Positions 33,726 to 43,236 are shown, counted from the first letter of the stretch. The stretch is 64,000 nucleotides of DNA from an uncultured Candidatus Melainabacteria bacterium (GCA_932182025.1 CAKNXK010000023.1:124001-188000); one strand, 5' to 3'. Notes: a model not told the origin generated them from the sequence alone. Translations and numbers: made by a program.

Positions 33726-34447
33726 ATAAAGACTTAATTCAAGCCCGTTTCTCAAAATCACTCTCAAGCTATAACGAGAATGCAAGAATACAAAAAAAAA
33801 TGGCTGAAAAACTAATGAGTTTTTTAAGCAGCAAAAAATATAATAACATTCTTGAAATCGGATGCGGCACAGGATTTTTAACCGAATTATTAAACAACAA
33901 TCTTGAGTTCGAAAACTATACAGCAATTGACATTGTTGAAGAGTGTAAAAATTATATCGAACAAATTAACTCGGATATTAACTTCGTTCATGCTGATATT
34001 GAAACCTATGTATTACAGACCGCACCGGATTTAATCATCTCAAATGCATCTTTGCAATGGGTTAACAATTTTGAAACTATTATAAATAAACTAAAAAACA
34101 ATCTTTCTGAAAACGGAGAATTAATATTCTCTACGTTTGGAACCGAAAACTTCAAAGAAATAAGCTTTTTAACAGGTACAGCGTTAAGCTATTATTCCAC
34201 AAAAGAACTGGAAGAAATGTTTCCTCTAAGCCTGATTGAACCAGAAATTCATATAATGGCTTTTGAAAATCCAAAAGATGTGCTAAAACACTTGCAGCTC
34301 ACCGGTGTAAATGCGCTTCAATCTAAAAGCTGGACAAAAAAAGATTTAACAAGATTTGAAAACGGATACAGAAATCTTTGCTCAAAAAGACCAACTCTAA
34401 CTTACAATCCTATTTATATAAAAATTCAAAATAAGACAACTGGCTAA
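33722..34447 (+). CDS. bioC: Malonyl-ACP O-methyltransferase BioC
   Basis: SAM-dependent methyltransferase that disguises malonyl-ACP as a methyl ester to start pimelate synthesis. 241 residues. QARFSKSLSSYNENA is the typical opening; ILEIGCGTGFLTELL binds SAM; DLIISNASLQWVNNF and LLTG-type features such as LQLTGVNALQS identify BioC among class I methyltransferases. GGAG lies 9 bases before the ATG at 33722. Translationally coupled to bioG. Confidence 0.92.
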   Translation: MNKDLIQARFSKSLSSYNENARIQKKMAEKLMSFLSSKKYNNILEIGCGTGFLTELLNNNLEFENYTAIDIVEECKNYIEQINSDINFVHADIETYVLQTAPDLIISNASLQWVNNFETIINKLKNNLSENGELIFSTFGTENFKEISFLTGTALSYYSTKELEEMFPLSLIEPEIHIMAFENPKDVLKHLQLTGVNALQSKSWTKKDLTRFENGYRNLCSKRPTLTYNPIYIKIQNKTTG

Positions 34448-34480
34448 TATAACCCCCGAAATCACTATTGTAGAATAGTC

Positions 34481-35989
34481 ATGTTAACTAATTGGAGACC
34501 TAATCTATTGGAAAACATTGGGAATTACATGGCTAACGGCATTGGCATAGGACATTTCTGTATAAATATACTGAACCTTATTTTTAAGGAATGTCCGGAA
34601 GGTATCGTATATAAAGATAAAAATTTGCGATACTTGACGGCTAACCCTGCTTTTTGCAAACTTTTTAGGCTGCCTGATAACACCAGCATCTTAGGTAAAG
34701 AGTTTGCCGAATTTTTAACAGAAGAAAACACAAAAATTGTAAAAGAAGTTGATAGAGCTGTTAAACAAGAGCTAAAATCAATCAGTTATATTATCAACGA
34801 CACAGAAAAAATTCTAAGCATAACTTCCAGCCCTATAATGAATAAAAAAGAATTTTTGGGCATAGTTACGATTGCAAAAGATATCACCCATGAAGAAAGT
34901 ATAAAAGAAAAGTTTGTATTAAAACATTTTCAGCTAAAATCATTACTCGAAAACATTCCAATGCTTATTTATATGCAGGATGTTAATCAAAACTATATTG
35001 CAGGAACCAAACCATCACAAGATTTTGTCAAAGATGGCTTTGATGCGTTTTCTAATATTCATATTGACCGCACAGCTGCAAAATCAGAAGAACATGATGA
35101 AAACAACTTTGTACTAAAAAACAATCAAATTCTGGTCAAAGAAAAAGAATTCTTAGATTTTAAAGGTGCGCAGCACTGGTATAAAGTTTATAAAGTCCCA
35201 ATAAACGATTTTAACGGGAATGTAACGGGAATAATAACATTAGCCAACAATATAGATGCAGAAAAACAACTTCAAACCCAAAGAGAAACCTTTGTTGCCT
35301 CGATAGGGCACGATCTAAAAAACCCTACTATAGCGCAAATGCGAGGCTTAGAACTTTTATTAAAAGGTGATTTTGGAGAATTAACCGAAGAGCAAAAAGA
35401 GCTTGTAGAAATGGTTTTGGACTCCTGCAGATATATGAACGGGATGCTCTCATCACTCCTTGCAACATACAGAAACTATGACGGAGCAGTAAAGCTTAAT
35501 TTTGAAGAGTTTTCACTTCCTGACCTGGTTATGGAATGTGTAACAGAAATGATTTATGTAGCAAAAGATAAGAATGTAGGGATTGCTATTGATTCAAAAC
35601 TAAAAAATGATATTGTAATAGCTGACAGAGTTCAAATTAAAAGAGTAATTATGAATCTGCTTTCAAACGGGATAAAATACGCTTATAAGGACTCGATTTT
35701 ATCGCTAAATATCTACCCGGAAGGGACCAAAGCCTGTTTCGAATTTGAAAACGAAAGTCCTTACATACCAAAAGATATGCAAAAAGCTATTTTTGCCCAA
35801 TATGTTTCTTACGCATCTACTCATAATGAGCTTGGCATTGGGCTTGGGCTTTACGCATCTAAAAAAATTATCGAAGCACATTCTGGCAAAATCTATGTTC
35901 ACAGTGACAAGAAAGAACGAAATCGTTTTGGTTTCAAAATCCCTGTTAAACAAAAACATTTGTCAGAGCCGATTGAAGTGTGTTTTTAA
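34481..35989 (+). CDS. PAS-domain sensor histidine kinase
   Basis: 502 residues, cytoplasmic (no convincing membrane helices). Two PAS-like domains (about 33-140 and 150-260; GIVYKDKNLRYLTANPAF, LIYMQDVNQNYIAGT) precede a HisKA domain with the phospho-His in FVASIGHDLKNPTIAQM. The HATPase domain has MNLLSNGIKYAYKDS (N box) and GIGLGLYASKKIIEAHSG (G boxes). It could sense a small molecule or redox state through PAS. No regulator is adjacent. The start is uncertain: the ATG at 34481 has no ribosome site, and an ATG 16 codons in (MANGIGIGHF) is possible. It ends overlapping the convergent phosphohexomutase. Confidence 0.9.
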   Translation: MLTNWRPNLLENIGNYMANGIGIGHFCINILNLIFKECPEGIVYKDKNLRYLTANPAFCKLFRLPDNTSILGKEFAEFLTEENTKIVKEVDRAVKQELKSISYIINDTEKILSITSSPIMNKKEFLGIVTIAKDITHEESIKEKFVLKHFQLKSLLENIPMLIYMQDVNQNYIAGTKPSQDFVKDGFDAFSNIHIDRTAAKSEEHDENNFVLKNNQILVKEKEFLDFKGAQHWYKVYKVPINDFNGNVTGIITLANNIDAEKQLQTQRETFVASIGHDLKNPTIAQMRGLELLLKGDFGELTEEQKELVEMVLDSCRYMNGMLSSLLATYRNYDGAVKLNFEEFSLPDLVMECVTEMIYVAKDKNVGIAIDSKLKNDIVIADRVQIKRVIMNLLSNGIKYAYKDSILSLNIYPEGTKACFEFENESPYIPKDMQKAIFAQYVSYASTHNELGIGLGLYASKKIIEAHSGKIYVHSDKKERNRFGFKIPVKQKHLSEPIEVCF

Positions 35990-37464
35990 AGATTAACAGC
36001 TTTGTCTTTTATAATTTCTAAAAGCTTATTAACCATCAAATCTTCATATCTTTGAGCTGTTTCTTTATTTTCTGCTTCAAAACGAAGTGTGAATACAGGT
36101 TCTGTATTACTTTGTCTGATTAGCGCAAATCCGCCTTGCTCAAATACAATTCTCATACCATCAAGTGTAATAATATCTTTAATTTTTGAGCCAAAGAAAT
36201 CAGGATTTTCTTTTACAACTTGTTCAAATGTTTCAAGAGTAACTTTTTTCAAAGAATTTGGACAAGACAATCTGTATTCTTGAGAACAGTACATTTTGTT
36301 AAACGGTTCAAGCAGGTCTGATATCTTAAACTCAGGATTTTGCTTTTTAAATTGTGCCAAAATTTCAATAATTCTACATCCCGCATAAACAGCATCATCA
36401 AATCCGTAGTATCTGTCTTTAAAGAAAGTATGACCGCTCATCTCACCGGCTAAAATTGCACCGACTTCTCTCATTTTTGATTTGATATAGCCATGTCCTG
36501 TTTTACACATAACAGAAATTCCACCTGTTTCATCAATTGTATCATACAATACTTGAGAACACTTAACTTCTGAAACAATAAACGGTTTAATCCCTTTTTC
36601 ATTATATTTTTTAATGATATCTTGAGCATAAATTAAAAGTAATTTATCACCGGTCAAAGAGTTACCTTCAGAATCAATAACACCTATTCTGTCACTGTCA
36701 CCGTCAAAAGCGATACCTAAATCAGCTTTATTTTCAACAACAGCACGCTTAATATCATTCAAAGTCTTTTCGTCACTTGGGTTTGGATGATGGTGCGGAA
36801 ATCTGCCATCAGGCATTGAATAAAGCTCAACAACTTCACAACCCAAAGCTCTATATAATTTTGGAGCAACAACACCGCCTGTTGCATTAGCACTGTCAAC
36901 AACAACTTTTAGACCTTCACCAACTCTGCCGAAAGTATTTTTCATTTCTTCAATATAATCAGGAATCAGGTCATATTCTGTATAAATTCCTTTTGGAGAA
37001 GCAGGCATTTTAAGTTCGTATTCTTTTTCAGTCAATGCCTTAACTTCTTTAATCTGTTCTTCGTTCAAAGACTGTTTAGCAAAAGTCATTTTCATACCAT
37101 TGTATTGGCTTGGATTATGACTAGCAGTGATAATCATCGCACCTGTAACCTGAGCATATTTTGTTACAAAAGGCGGCAGTCCGACAACCTCTGAATAATA
37201 ACCGATAGGAGTCGGGGCAAGTCCTAAATCAACAACATTAGCACCTGTTGATAAAATACCGTCAACAAGCGACTTTGAAAGAGAAGGCGAATGCAATCTT
37301 GCATCACGGCAAACTGTAATCCAAATTTCAGAAGGTTTTTTAGAAGTTTTTTCTTCTAAATATTTTACGAAACCGCGCCCAGTATAGAAAAAAACATCCT
37401 CAGTAACGTTTTCTCCATAAATCCCTCTAATATCGTTTTTGCCAAATGCTGATAAATCTAACAT
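35986..37464 (-). CDS. Phosphomannomutase/phosphoglucomutase
   Basis: Alpha-D-phosphohexomutase of 492 residues interconverting hexose 1- and 6-phosphates for nucleotide-sugar and polysaccharide synthesis. FGKNDIRGIYGENVTED opens it; the phosphoserine loop is MIITASHNPSQYNGMKM; the metal loop is IAFDGDSDRIGVID; the sugar loop is ILAGEMSGHTFF; the phosphate loop is LIRQSNTEPVFTLRFEA. AlgC/ManB-like rather than GlmM by these loops. AGGAGAG lies ahead of the ATG. It starts divergently from the orphan permease. Confidence 0.92.
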   Translation of the reverse strand: MLDLSAFGKNDIRGIYGENVTEDVFFYTGRGFVKYLEEKTSKKPSEIWITVCRDARLHSPSLSKSLVDGILSTGANVVDLGLAPTPIGYYSEVVGLPPFVTKYAQVTGAMIITASHNPSQYNGMKMTFAKQSLNEEQIKEVKALTEKEYELKMPASPKGIYTEYDLIPDYIEEMKNTFGRVGEGLKVVVDSANATGGVVAPKLYRALGCEVVELYSMPDGRFPHHHPNPSDEKTLNDIKRAVVENKADLGIAFDGDSDRIGVIDSEGNSLTGDKLLLIYAQDIIKKYNEKGIKPFIVSEVKCSQVLYDTIDETGGISVMCKTGHGYIKSKMREVGAILAGEMSGHTFFKDRYYGFDDAVYAGCRIIEILAQFKKQNPEFKISDLLEPFNKMYCSQEYRLSCPNSLKKVTLETFEQVVKENPDFFGSKIKDIITLDGMRIVFEQGGFALIRQSNTEPVFTLRFEAENKETAQRYEDLMVNKLLEIIKDKAVNL

Positions 37465-37482
37465 AATACCTCTCCTTTATAG

Positions 37483-37488
37483 TAAAAT
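37483..37488 (+). promoter_or_regulatory. Candidate -10 of leaderless sugar permease
   Basis: TAAAAT ending six bases before the ATG at 37495; no ribosome site. The same six-base geometry occurs at several other genes in the window. Confidence 0.4.
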
Positions 37489-37494
37489 AATACC

Positions 37495-38355
37495 ATGAAC
37501 AATACAAAGACCGGCATATTTTTTATTCTACCTGCTTTAATCGGTACATTTATTTTTATTATAATACCGATTTTTTGTTCTTTTGGCTTGAGTTTCACAG
37601 AATGGGATTTGTTGAACGAAATCAAGTTTGTAGGTTTTGATAACTATAAGGCGGTTTTTACTGAACCGATATTTTTTCAAATATTAATTAATACCTTGGT
37701 TTATGCAATTTCAACAACATTTTTTGCAGTAATAATACCTCTTATAATTGCAAGTATTATTAATACAAAACTCCGCGGCGCAGAATGGTTTAAGACTATT
37801 TATTTTATACCTTTTATTACTCCCGCCGTAGTAATCGCAATTGTGTGGGGATGGATTTTTGACCCCAATATAGGTGCTGTAAATACAATATTTAAAACCC
37901 ATTTAAACTGGCTTTTTGACACACACCTTGCCATGCCGGTATTAATTTTTGTCTCAGTCTGGAAACTAATCGGATACAATGTGGTTTTATTTTTAACAGG
38001 ATTTTCAACTATTAACCAAAATGTTTATGAAGCAGCTAAAATCGATGGTGCTGGAACTAATCAGACTTTTTGGAATATTACTTTGCCATTATTAAAACCT
38101 ACAACATTTTTTGTAACACTTGTAACTGCAATATCATCGTTTCAAGTATTTGACTTGATTTATGTTATGACGGAAGGCGGCCCTAAAGATGCAACAAACG
38201 TTATAGTTTACTCTATCTATAAATACGCATTTGAATACTTTGATATCGGTAAATCATGTGCATTAGCATATATTTTATTTGTAATCATTGTTGCACTAAC
38301 ACTTATAAACCATTACTTGCATGCCGGATCCTCAGAATCGACTAAACCATCGTAG
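37495..38355 (+). CDS. Orphan sugar ABC transporter permease (MalF/UgpA type)
   Basis: 286 residues with six transmembrane helices. The EAA loop that contacts the ATPase is clear: YEAAKIDGAGTNQTFWNITL. MTEGGPKDATNVIVY is typical of carbohydrate-uptake-1 family permeases. No binding protein, second permease or ATPase is adjacent, so it must rely on partners elsewhere or be a relic. After the last helix the normal basic tail is replaced by HAGSSESTKPS, and this end lies over the 3' end of the opposite PLD gene (43 bases), as if the original 3' end was lost. Confidence 0.88.
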   Translation: MNNTKTGIFFILPALIGTFIFIIIPIFCSFGLSFTEWDLLNEIKFVGFDNYKAVFTEPIFFQILINTLVYAISTTFFAVIIPLIIASIINTKLRGAEWFKTIYFIPFITPAVVIAIVWGWIFDPNIGAVNTIFKTHLNWLFDTHLAMPVLIFVSVWKLIGYNVVLFLTGFSTINQNVYEAAKIDGAGTNQTFWNITLPLLKPTTFFVTLVTAISSFQVFDLIYVMTEGGPKDATNVIVYSIYKYAFEYFDIGKSCALAYILFVIIVALTLINHYLHAGSSESTKPS

Positions 38356-39962
38356 TTATTATCAATCCCGTCTTCGCAAGAACCTATTGAGTCTTTTCCT
38401 TCTGCTCTGGCATTGTATTTCAGCCACTTGTCATCAATCTTATTCCATTGATATAAGAAAAAGTTTTTATAAAACTTCGCCATTTCAGTATCTCGAATTA
38501 CAACAAGATTTTCATCGTTTTTATTTTCACCGCTGTAAGAAAAGTTCATTGAACCGATTAAAACATATTCATCATCTACAATCATAGATTTGGAATGCAT
38601 TTTGCCTGCATAATTCTCGGTTTTCACAAGAACTCCGCTATTCCGCAGAATTTGATGTTTTGAATATCTGCTTGAAGCATTCAAAGCATCAATAATAATT
38701 TTGACATCTACTCCGCGCTTTTTAGCATTAATCAATTCTTCAGTAACCCGATTTTCGGTAAGCACAAAAGTCGGGATATAAATATATTTCTTAGCTCCGC
38801 GAATTAAAGGTAAAACAGCGTTAGTAATACTTTTATCCTGAGGCGAAAAATAAATACCTAAATCCGTCTTATCTTTTATTTTTACCTCTTTTTCCGTATG
38901 GAACTTACCGCCAAACATCTGTTCAAACTCTTCTTTATAAATCTTTGCAGCTTCAGAAGAATTTATTACAACAATACTATTTGAATTGAACCCTGACATA
39001 TCTGTATGCGAAAGATTAGCAGAACCTGTAATCAAAATCTTATCATCGAAGATATAAAACTTGTTATGCATAATCTCCTTAACCGCATCACTTTTATTCT
39101 GTGGAATGAGCCTAGTTATCCTGTTTGTATCTTCATAAATATTTTTGCCTTTAGAATCCAAATCATAAACAAGTCTTATCTTAACTCCTCTTTTTACTGC
39201 ATTCTCAAAAGCTTTTTCTATAGCAGGAACCCTTGAATACCCGTAAATCGCCATATCAATTGTAGACTCTGCTTGATTAATATTTGCCAGAATTTCTTTA
39301 CATATATCACTTGAACAATTTCTATCCGGCTTGAGTTTTGTTGTCATATCAGAAAAATAAATTTTGATATTTCCTGATTTCATAACATTTGGCGGAGAGG
39401 TCTGTTCAACTTTCTTAGGATTTTCTTTCCTAATATAAGATTTTCTTATAACAATAAAATTATCAAGTTCGCGGATTTTATTATCCTCAAGGTCATATAC
39501 AAGCTCTGTATCCATATCCAAAACTTTGTAATTAGCGCGTCTAATCCCCTTCAATCTATATTCAAACGCATCTTTTGAACAAGGTTCAAAATCTTTAAAA
39601 CAATATCCCGAATAAAAGAACCTGTCTTTATAACCGTATCTGTAATAAACCAAATCATCATTTTTAAGATAAACGCTTCTGCCTTTTAACAAATTCTCAA
39701 CATAATCTTTTCCAAGGTTTCCCAGAACAAATGCTTCCGTTTCAGAAATATTTAACTGAGATGCCAGCTCTTTATTATGAGACGTAAAAACAGAATCAAA
39801 ACAATCTAAATCCTCAAATATAAAATCTCCATTCTCTAAAATCAAATGTTTAGGAGATTTTACCTCAAGGATTTTATAAGTTTTATCATGAGGCACAAGA
39901 AAAATTAAACATAATATAAACAAAACCAGAATTACTAAAATACTAATTTTCTTTTTCAACAT
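38313..39962 (-). CDS. Membrane-anchored phospholipase-D-family protein
   Basis: 549 residues with an N-terminal signal anchor (KISILVILVLFILCLIFLV). Two HKD motifs are MHNKFYIFDDKILITGSANL (about 310-330) and MHSKSMIVDDEYVLIGSMNF (about 465-485), so both halves of the active site are in one chain. Before them is a domain of about 190 residues without a known match. The extreme C-terminus CEDGIDNNYDGLVDSEDPAC is a Cys-bounded Asp-rich motif that looks like a calcium-binding loop found on secreted proteins. It could be a phosphodiesterase, a cardiolipin-synthase-like transferase or a nuclease. It overlaps the YdjC gene upstream. Confidence 0.88.
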   Translation of the reverse strand: MLKKKISILVILVLFILCLIFLVPHDKTYKILEVKSPKHLILENGDFIFEDLDCFDSVFTSHNKELASQLNISETEAFVLGNLGKDYVENLLKGRSVYLKNDDLVYYRYGYKDRFFYSGYCFKDFEPCSKDAFEYRLKGIRRANYKVLDMDTELVYDLEDNKIRELDNFIVIRKSYIRKENPKKVEQTSPPNVMKSGNIKIYFSDMTTKLKPDRNCSSDICKEILANINQAESTIDMAIYGYSRVPAIEKAFENAVKRGVKIRLVYDLDSKGKNIYEDTNRITRLIPQNKSDAVKEIMHNKFYIFDDKILITGSANLSHTDMSGFNSNSIVVINSSEAAKIYKEEFEQMFGGKFHTEKEVKIKDKTDLGIYFSPQDKSITNAVLPLIRGAKKYIYIPTFVLTENRVTEELINAKKRGVDVKIIIDALNASSRYSKHQILRNSGVLVKTENYAGKMHSKSMIVDDEYVLIGSMNFSYSGENKNDENLVVIRDTEMAKFYKNFFLYQWNKIDDKWLKYNARAEGKDSIGSCEDGIDNNYDGLVDSEDPACK

Positions 39963-40812
39963 AGTTTGTTATCTCAAACCCCATACTCTCAATTTTTTCT
40001 TTGAGTTTTTTATTCTTAGTAATCATAAATTCTGTAAAATGATTATCAATTTTTCCATCATCATATCTGCAAGGATGTATTAACGCTTCAACCGTAGTAT
40101 TGTCATAATTAACTGCCATGACTCCATACGATACAGCTAGCGAATCCATCATAGAAGTATAAGTAACACCGAGCAAATATTCATTTGTCTTAAGCCCCCA
40201 TTTATTTAAAGTTGTTTCATTAATAGCAGTGAATGTATCCAACAATGCAACTTTAATAAGATTAACAGGGTATTTTAAAGTCAAATGTTTATGCAAATCA
40301 GGAATAATATAAGGTTTCTCAAATTGTGTTCTAACCTGTTTTATTCCATATTCGTTAGCCAATCTGCAAACAACTTCAAAAATTCTTGGGATAGAATGTG
40401 TGTGGACATGCGAATCTATATGAGAAACAGAAGTTACAGACAAAACTTTCTCAATCTGACGGCGAAATTCGCGTTCAATATCCGAAAAGAATTCTGTTTC
40501 CTTTGGATTATATGCTTTAAATAAAAGCTGTCCATATGAATTACAAAAATTTCCGTCAGCATCAATAAGAGTATTTACATCGTCACAAAGAGATTTACCT
40601 TCAATTATATTCAAATGAATTCCAACGCCTAACCCTGGACATTTTGGAATAACCGCGTTCACGGCATCATTAAAAGCCACACCGTTTGCAGTAAGGCTCG
40701 CACTCTTCAAAAGACCTTCCAAATATCCTTCCAAAACCGCTCTGTTAAAAGCTTTAGACATTCCAAAGTCATCTGCATTTAATATAAATCGTTTACCTGT
40801 CAATCCAATCAC
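39943..40812 (-). CDS. YdjC/ChbG-family carbohydrate deacetylase
   Basis: 289 residues. FILNADDFGMSKAFN supplies the metal Asp pair, VGIHLNIIEG the His, and SHIDSHVHTHSIPRI further metal ligands. The family deacetylates chito-oligosaccharides (ChbG) or lipid-linked sugars (HpnK). The divergent neighbour is a GT2 transferase, a pairing that points to lipid-linked sugar modification rather than chitin use. The start is GTG at 40812. It overlaps the PLD gene by 20 bases, so the two form an operon. Confidence 0.88.
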   Translation of the reverse strand: MIGLTGKRFILNADDFGMSKAFNRAVLEGYLEGLLKSASLTANGVAFNDAVNAVIPKCPGLGVGIHLNIIEGKSLCDDVNTLIDADGNFCNSYGQLLFKAYNPKETEFFSDIEREFRRQIEKVLSVTSVSHIDSHVHTHSIPRIFEVVCRLANEYGIKQVRTQFEKPYIIPDLHKHLTLKYPVNLIKVALLDTFTAINETTLNKWGLKTNEYLLGVTYTSMMDSLAVSYGVMAVNYDNTTVEALIHPCRYDDGKIDNHFTEFMITKNKKLKEKIESMGFEITNYVEKEN

Positions 40813-40863
40813 CCGCTTGTTTTTATTCCAGTCCTATTATATTATAGGTGTGAGAGGAAAACA

Positions 40864-41823
40864 ATGAGCAAGCACACAAAATTAGCATTAATAATTCCAT
40901 GCTACAACGAAGAATTAGTTATAAAATCAACAGTAGAAACACTTTTGAAAGTAATTAATGACATTATATCAAAAGGTAAAATAGCCGACACATCTTATAT
41001 TTATCTTGTTGATGACGGCTCAAAAGATTCTACCTGGGAAATCATTAAAGAACTTCATAATGCAAACCCTTCTCAAGTTAAGGGAATGAAATTTGTAAGA
41101 AACTATGGAAATCAAAAAGCTCTTATTGCAGGACTCTTAGGAGTTAAAGAAATCGGATGTGATTGTGTAATCTCAATTGATGCAGACTTACAACAAGATG
41201 AAAACTCTATCGAAAGATTTGTTGATGAATATCATAATGGAGCAGATATTGTCTCAGGGATTAGAAACGACAGGAAAACAGATTCTTTCCTAAAAAAATT
41301 CACCGCACTTTGTTTCTACAAAGTTATGAATCTTCTTGGAGTAAAAATTCCTCCAAACCATTCTGATTTCAGACTTGTAAGCAGTAAGGCACTTGAAATT
41401 CTAAGCAAATATCCTGAAAAAGAATTATTCTTGCGCGGATTTTTCCACGAAACAGGTTTAAAAACAGCATTTGTACATTTTGATGTTAAACCAAGAGCTC
41501 TCGGCTGCTCAAAATTCAACTTCTTTTCACTTACAAGCCTTGCTCTAAACGGGATTACTTCATATAGTATCGTACCGTTAAGACTTATCTCTGTTCTCGG
41601 ATTAATAACCGTTTTAGTGAGCTCTTGTGTAGGATTTGATGCTATTTGTGATGCTCTGTTTCGCCACGATGCACCTAGCGGTTATGCTACAATAGTTATT
41701 TTATTGGTATTCTTTGGTGGATTACAGCTTGTATGCCTTGGTATTATTGGAGAATACTTAGGTCAGATTTTCCGCGAAGTTAAAGCTCGCCCTAGATATA
41801 TTAAAGAAAATGAACTTTTGTAA
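40864..41823 (+). CDS. GT2 glycosyltransferase, GtrB/ArnC-like (polyprenyl-phosphate sugar transferase)
   Basis: 319 residues. The GT-A catalytic domain has LALIIPCYNEE, YLVDDGSKDSTWEII and VISIDADLQQDENSI (the DxD-type Asp), with NYGNQKALIAGL and SDFRLVSSKALEIL. Two C-terminal transmembrane helices (about 235-260 and 270-295) follow. Such enzymes move a sugar from a nucleotide donor to undecaprenyl phosphate at the inner membrane. It is divergent from the YdjC deacetylase and probably acts in the same modification. AGAGG precedes the ATG. Confidence 0.9.
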   Translation: MSKHTKLALIIPCYNEELVIKSTVETLLKVINDIISKGKIADTSYIYLVDDGSKDSTWEIIKELHNANPSQVKGMKFVRNYGNQKALIAGLLGVKEIGCDCVISIDADLQQDENSIERFVDEYHNGADIVSGIRNDRKTDSFLKKFTALCFYKVMNLLGVKIPPNHSDFRLVSSKALEILSKYPEKELFLRGFFHETGLKTAFVHFDVKPRALGCSKFNFFSLTSLALNGITSYSIVPLRLISVLGLITVLVSSCVGFDAICDALFRHDAPSGYATIVILLVFFGGLQLVCLGIIGEYLGQIFREVKARPRYIKENELL

Positions 41824-41829
41824 CAAATA

Positions 41830-41868
41830 AGTCAATTTTCTCTCGCTAAATGTTTTTATCTATATATA
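41830..41868 (+). promoter_or_regulatory. Shared upstream motifs of second MAIGAR gene
   Basis: AGTCAATTTT (41830-41839) and TATATATA (41861-41868) recur in the same order as upstream of the first MAIGAR gene (15531 and 15558). Confidence 0.4.
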
Positions 41869-41895
41869 GGGAAAACAGGATTTAGGAGTACATCT

Positions 41896-42132
41896 ATGGC
41901 AATAGGCGCTAGAGACTATATTGATAAGCTGCTTGTAAAAAAATATGCAGATGAAAAAGTTGATAATCATGATGCAATGGAATCAATGGTTGATCCTAAG
42001 AAAATGCTTGAAGCAATGAATGATGTTGCGATGGTGCAGCGAAATATGTTTGCACTTTCACAAAAACTCTGCAGTACCTGTTATGCAATTAATGCAAAAG
42101 CTCGGTATAAAAACGGCACAAATAACAGCTAG
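41896..42132 (+). CDS. Small MAIGAR-family protein, 78 aa (paralogue of 15619)
   Basis: MAIGARDYIDKLLVKKYADE then KVDNHDAMES matches the protein at 15619 almost residue for residue over the first 28 positions; the rest diverges but keeps a helical ML-AM...ML/MF-ALSQKLCSTCYA pattern with a Cys near the end. TTAGGAG lies before the ATG. It has no membrane segment. Its TAG stop shares a CTAG palindrome with the stop of the convergent SIS gene. Unknown function. Confidence 0.85.
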   Translation: MAIGARDYIDKLLVKKYADEKVDNHDAMESMVDPKKMLEAMNDVAMVQRNMFALSQKLCSTCYAINAKARYKNGTNNS

Positions 42133-43199
42133 ATTTTTTCTACAACTACTTTATGAAGTCCTTTTGGACTGTCTACATTTCGTTTAAGTTTCAACGCTGT
42201 TTCCAGTGCAATCAGCTGTAACACAACAACATTTGCAAACAACTGCTGTATCTCATTTTCGCATTCAATATTTATATGAAAATCCGGTTTTAAACGCGCA
42301 TCAGAAGGTCCGATTATTACAATTGTCGGATGATAATCTGATTTTATCTTGTTTATATTACTCACCGAACGCTCTGAAATCTCATGCACCGATATATAAA
42401 TCAAAGTTGATTTATTATTCAAAACAGCAACATGCCCGTGCATAAACTCACCTAAAATTGCAGCACTAATATTCTTATAAGATGTTTCCTTAATCTTTAA
42501 TGCAGCTTCTTTTGCTAAAGAATACGATATTCCGTCTGCTGTAATAATTACCGTATTTTCTTTTGCTAAATGAGAAGCAAATTTTTTGATTTCTTCGCGT
42601 TTTGCAAGTGCTTTTTCTACAATAGCCCCGATATGGAAAAGTGATTTTTTATAATCATCTGTTTCCAAGCCTGTATTTTCAATTAATTTAAGCGAAATCA
42701 AAATCAAACACAACATCTGCGAAGTAAACGATTTTGTTGCAGCGATTCCGGTTTCTTCACCCGCAAAGCAAGCGACCTGATAATCACAAGCCTTCCAGAT
42801 AGAAGAGTCTATTACATTTGTAATACACAAAGTTGGAAGATGCACTTCTTGTTTAACTCTTTGAACAGATTTGAGAGTATCACTGGTTTCTCCGGACTGC
42901 GTAATAAAAATATAAAGAGTATTTTCATCATGTGGAATAAGTTTTTTGAGCAAAAACTCACTTGAATAGATTGCTCTGGATTCAATCCCTGAAATTTTTT
43001 CAACCAAATCAACTGCAAAACGTGCACAATGATAGGATGAACCTGATGCAACAAATATTATTTTTTTTATACCTTGAGGTAAATTAAGCTTGATTTCTCC
43101 GGTCTGCGGGTCAATATATTTCATCAAAATATACGGGATAATTTTTGCCTGTTCTGAAATTTCCAATTCCATATTGGTTTTTTGCTTTTTAAAAAACAT
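42129..43199 (-). CDS. Double-SIS protein, GlmS isomerase-like without glutaminase domain
   Basis: 356 residues corresponding to the C-terminal sugar-isomerase half of glucosamine-6-phosphate synthase. Motifs: MELEISEQAKIIPYILMKY, FVASGSSYHCARFAVDL, FITQSGETSDTLKSVQR, GEETGIAATKSFTSQML, KEAALKIKETSYKNISAAIL and GEFMHGHVAVL, with DSPKGLHKVVVEKI at the end (compare QPRNLAKSVTVE). The Ntn-type glutaminase domain with its Cys1 is absent, so it cannot use glutamine; it may be an ammonia-dependent or deaminase-type hexosamine isomerase. GAGGG precedes the ATG by 6 bases. Confidence 0.85.
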   Translation of the reverse strand: MFFKKQKTNMELEISEQAKIIPYILMKYIDPQTGEIKLNLPQGIKKIIFVASGSSYHCARFAVDLVEKISGIESRAIYSSEFLLKKLIPHDENTLYIFITQSGETSDTLKSVQRVKQEVHLPTLCITNVIDSSIWKACDYQVACFAGEETGIAATKSFTSQMLCLILISLKLIENTGLETDDYKKSLFHIGAIVEKALAKREEIKKFASHLAKENTVIITADGISYSLAKEAALKIKETSYKNISAAILGEFMHGHVAVLNNKSTLIYISVHEISERSVSNINKIKSDYHPTIVIIGPSDARLKPDFHINIECENEIQQLFANVVVLQLIALETALKLKRNVDSPKGLHKVVVEKI

Positions 43200-43236
43200 T
43201 AGGAGCCCTCAAATTTATATTAATATTATAACATAT

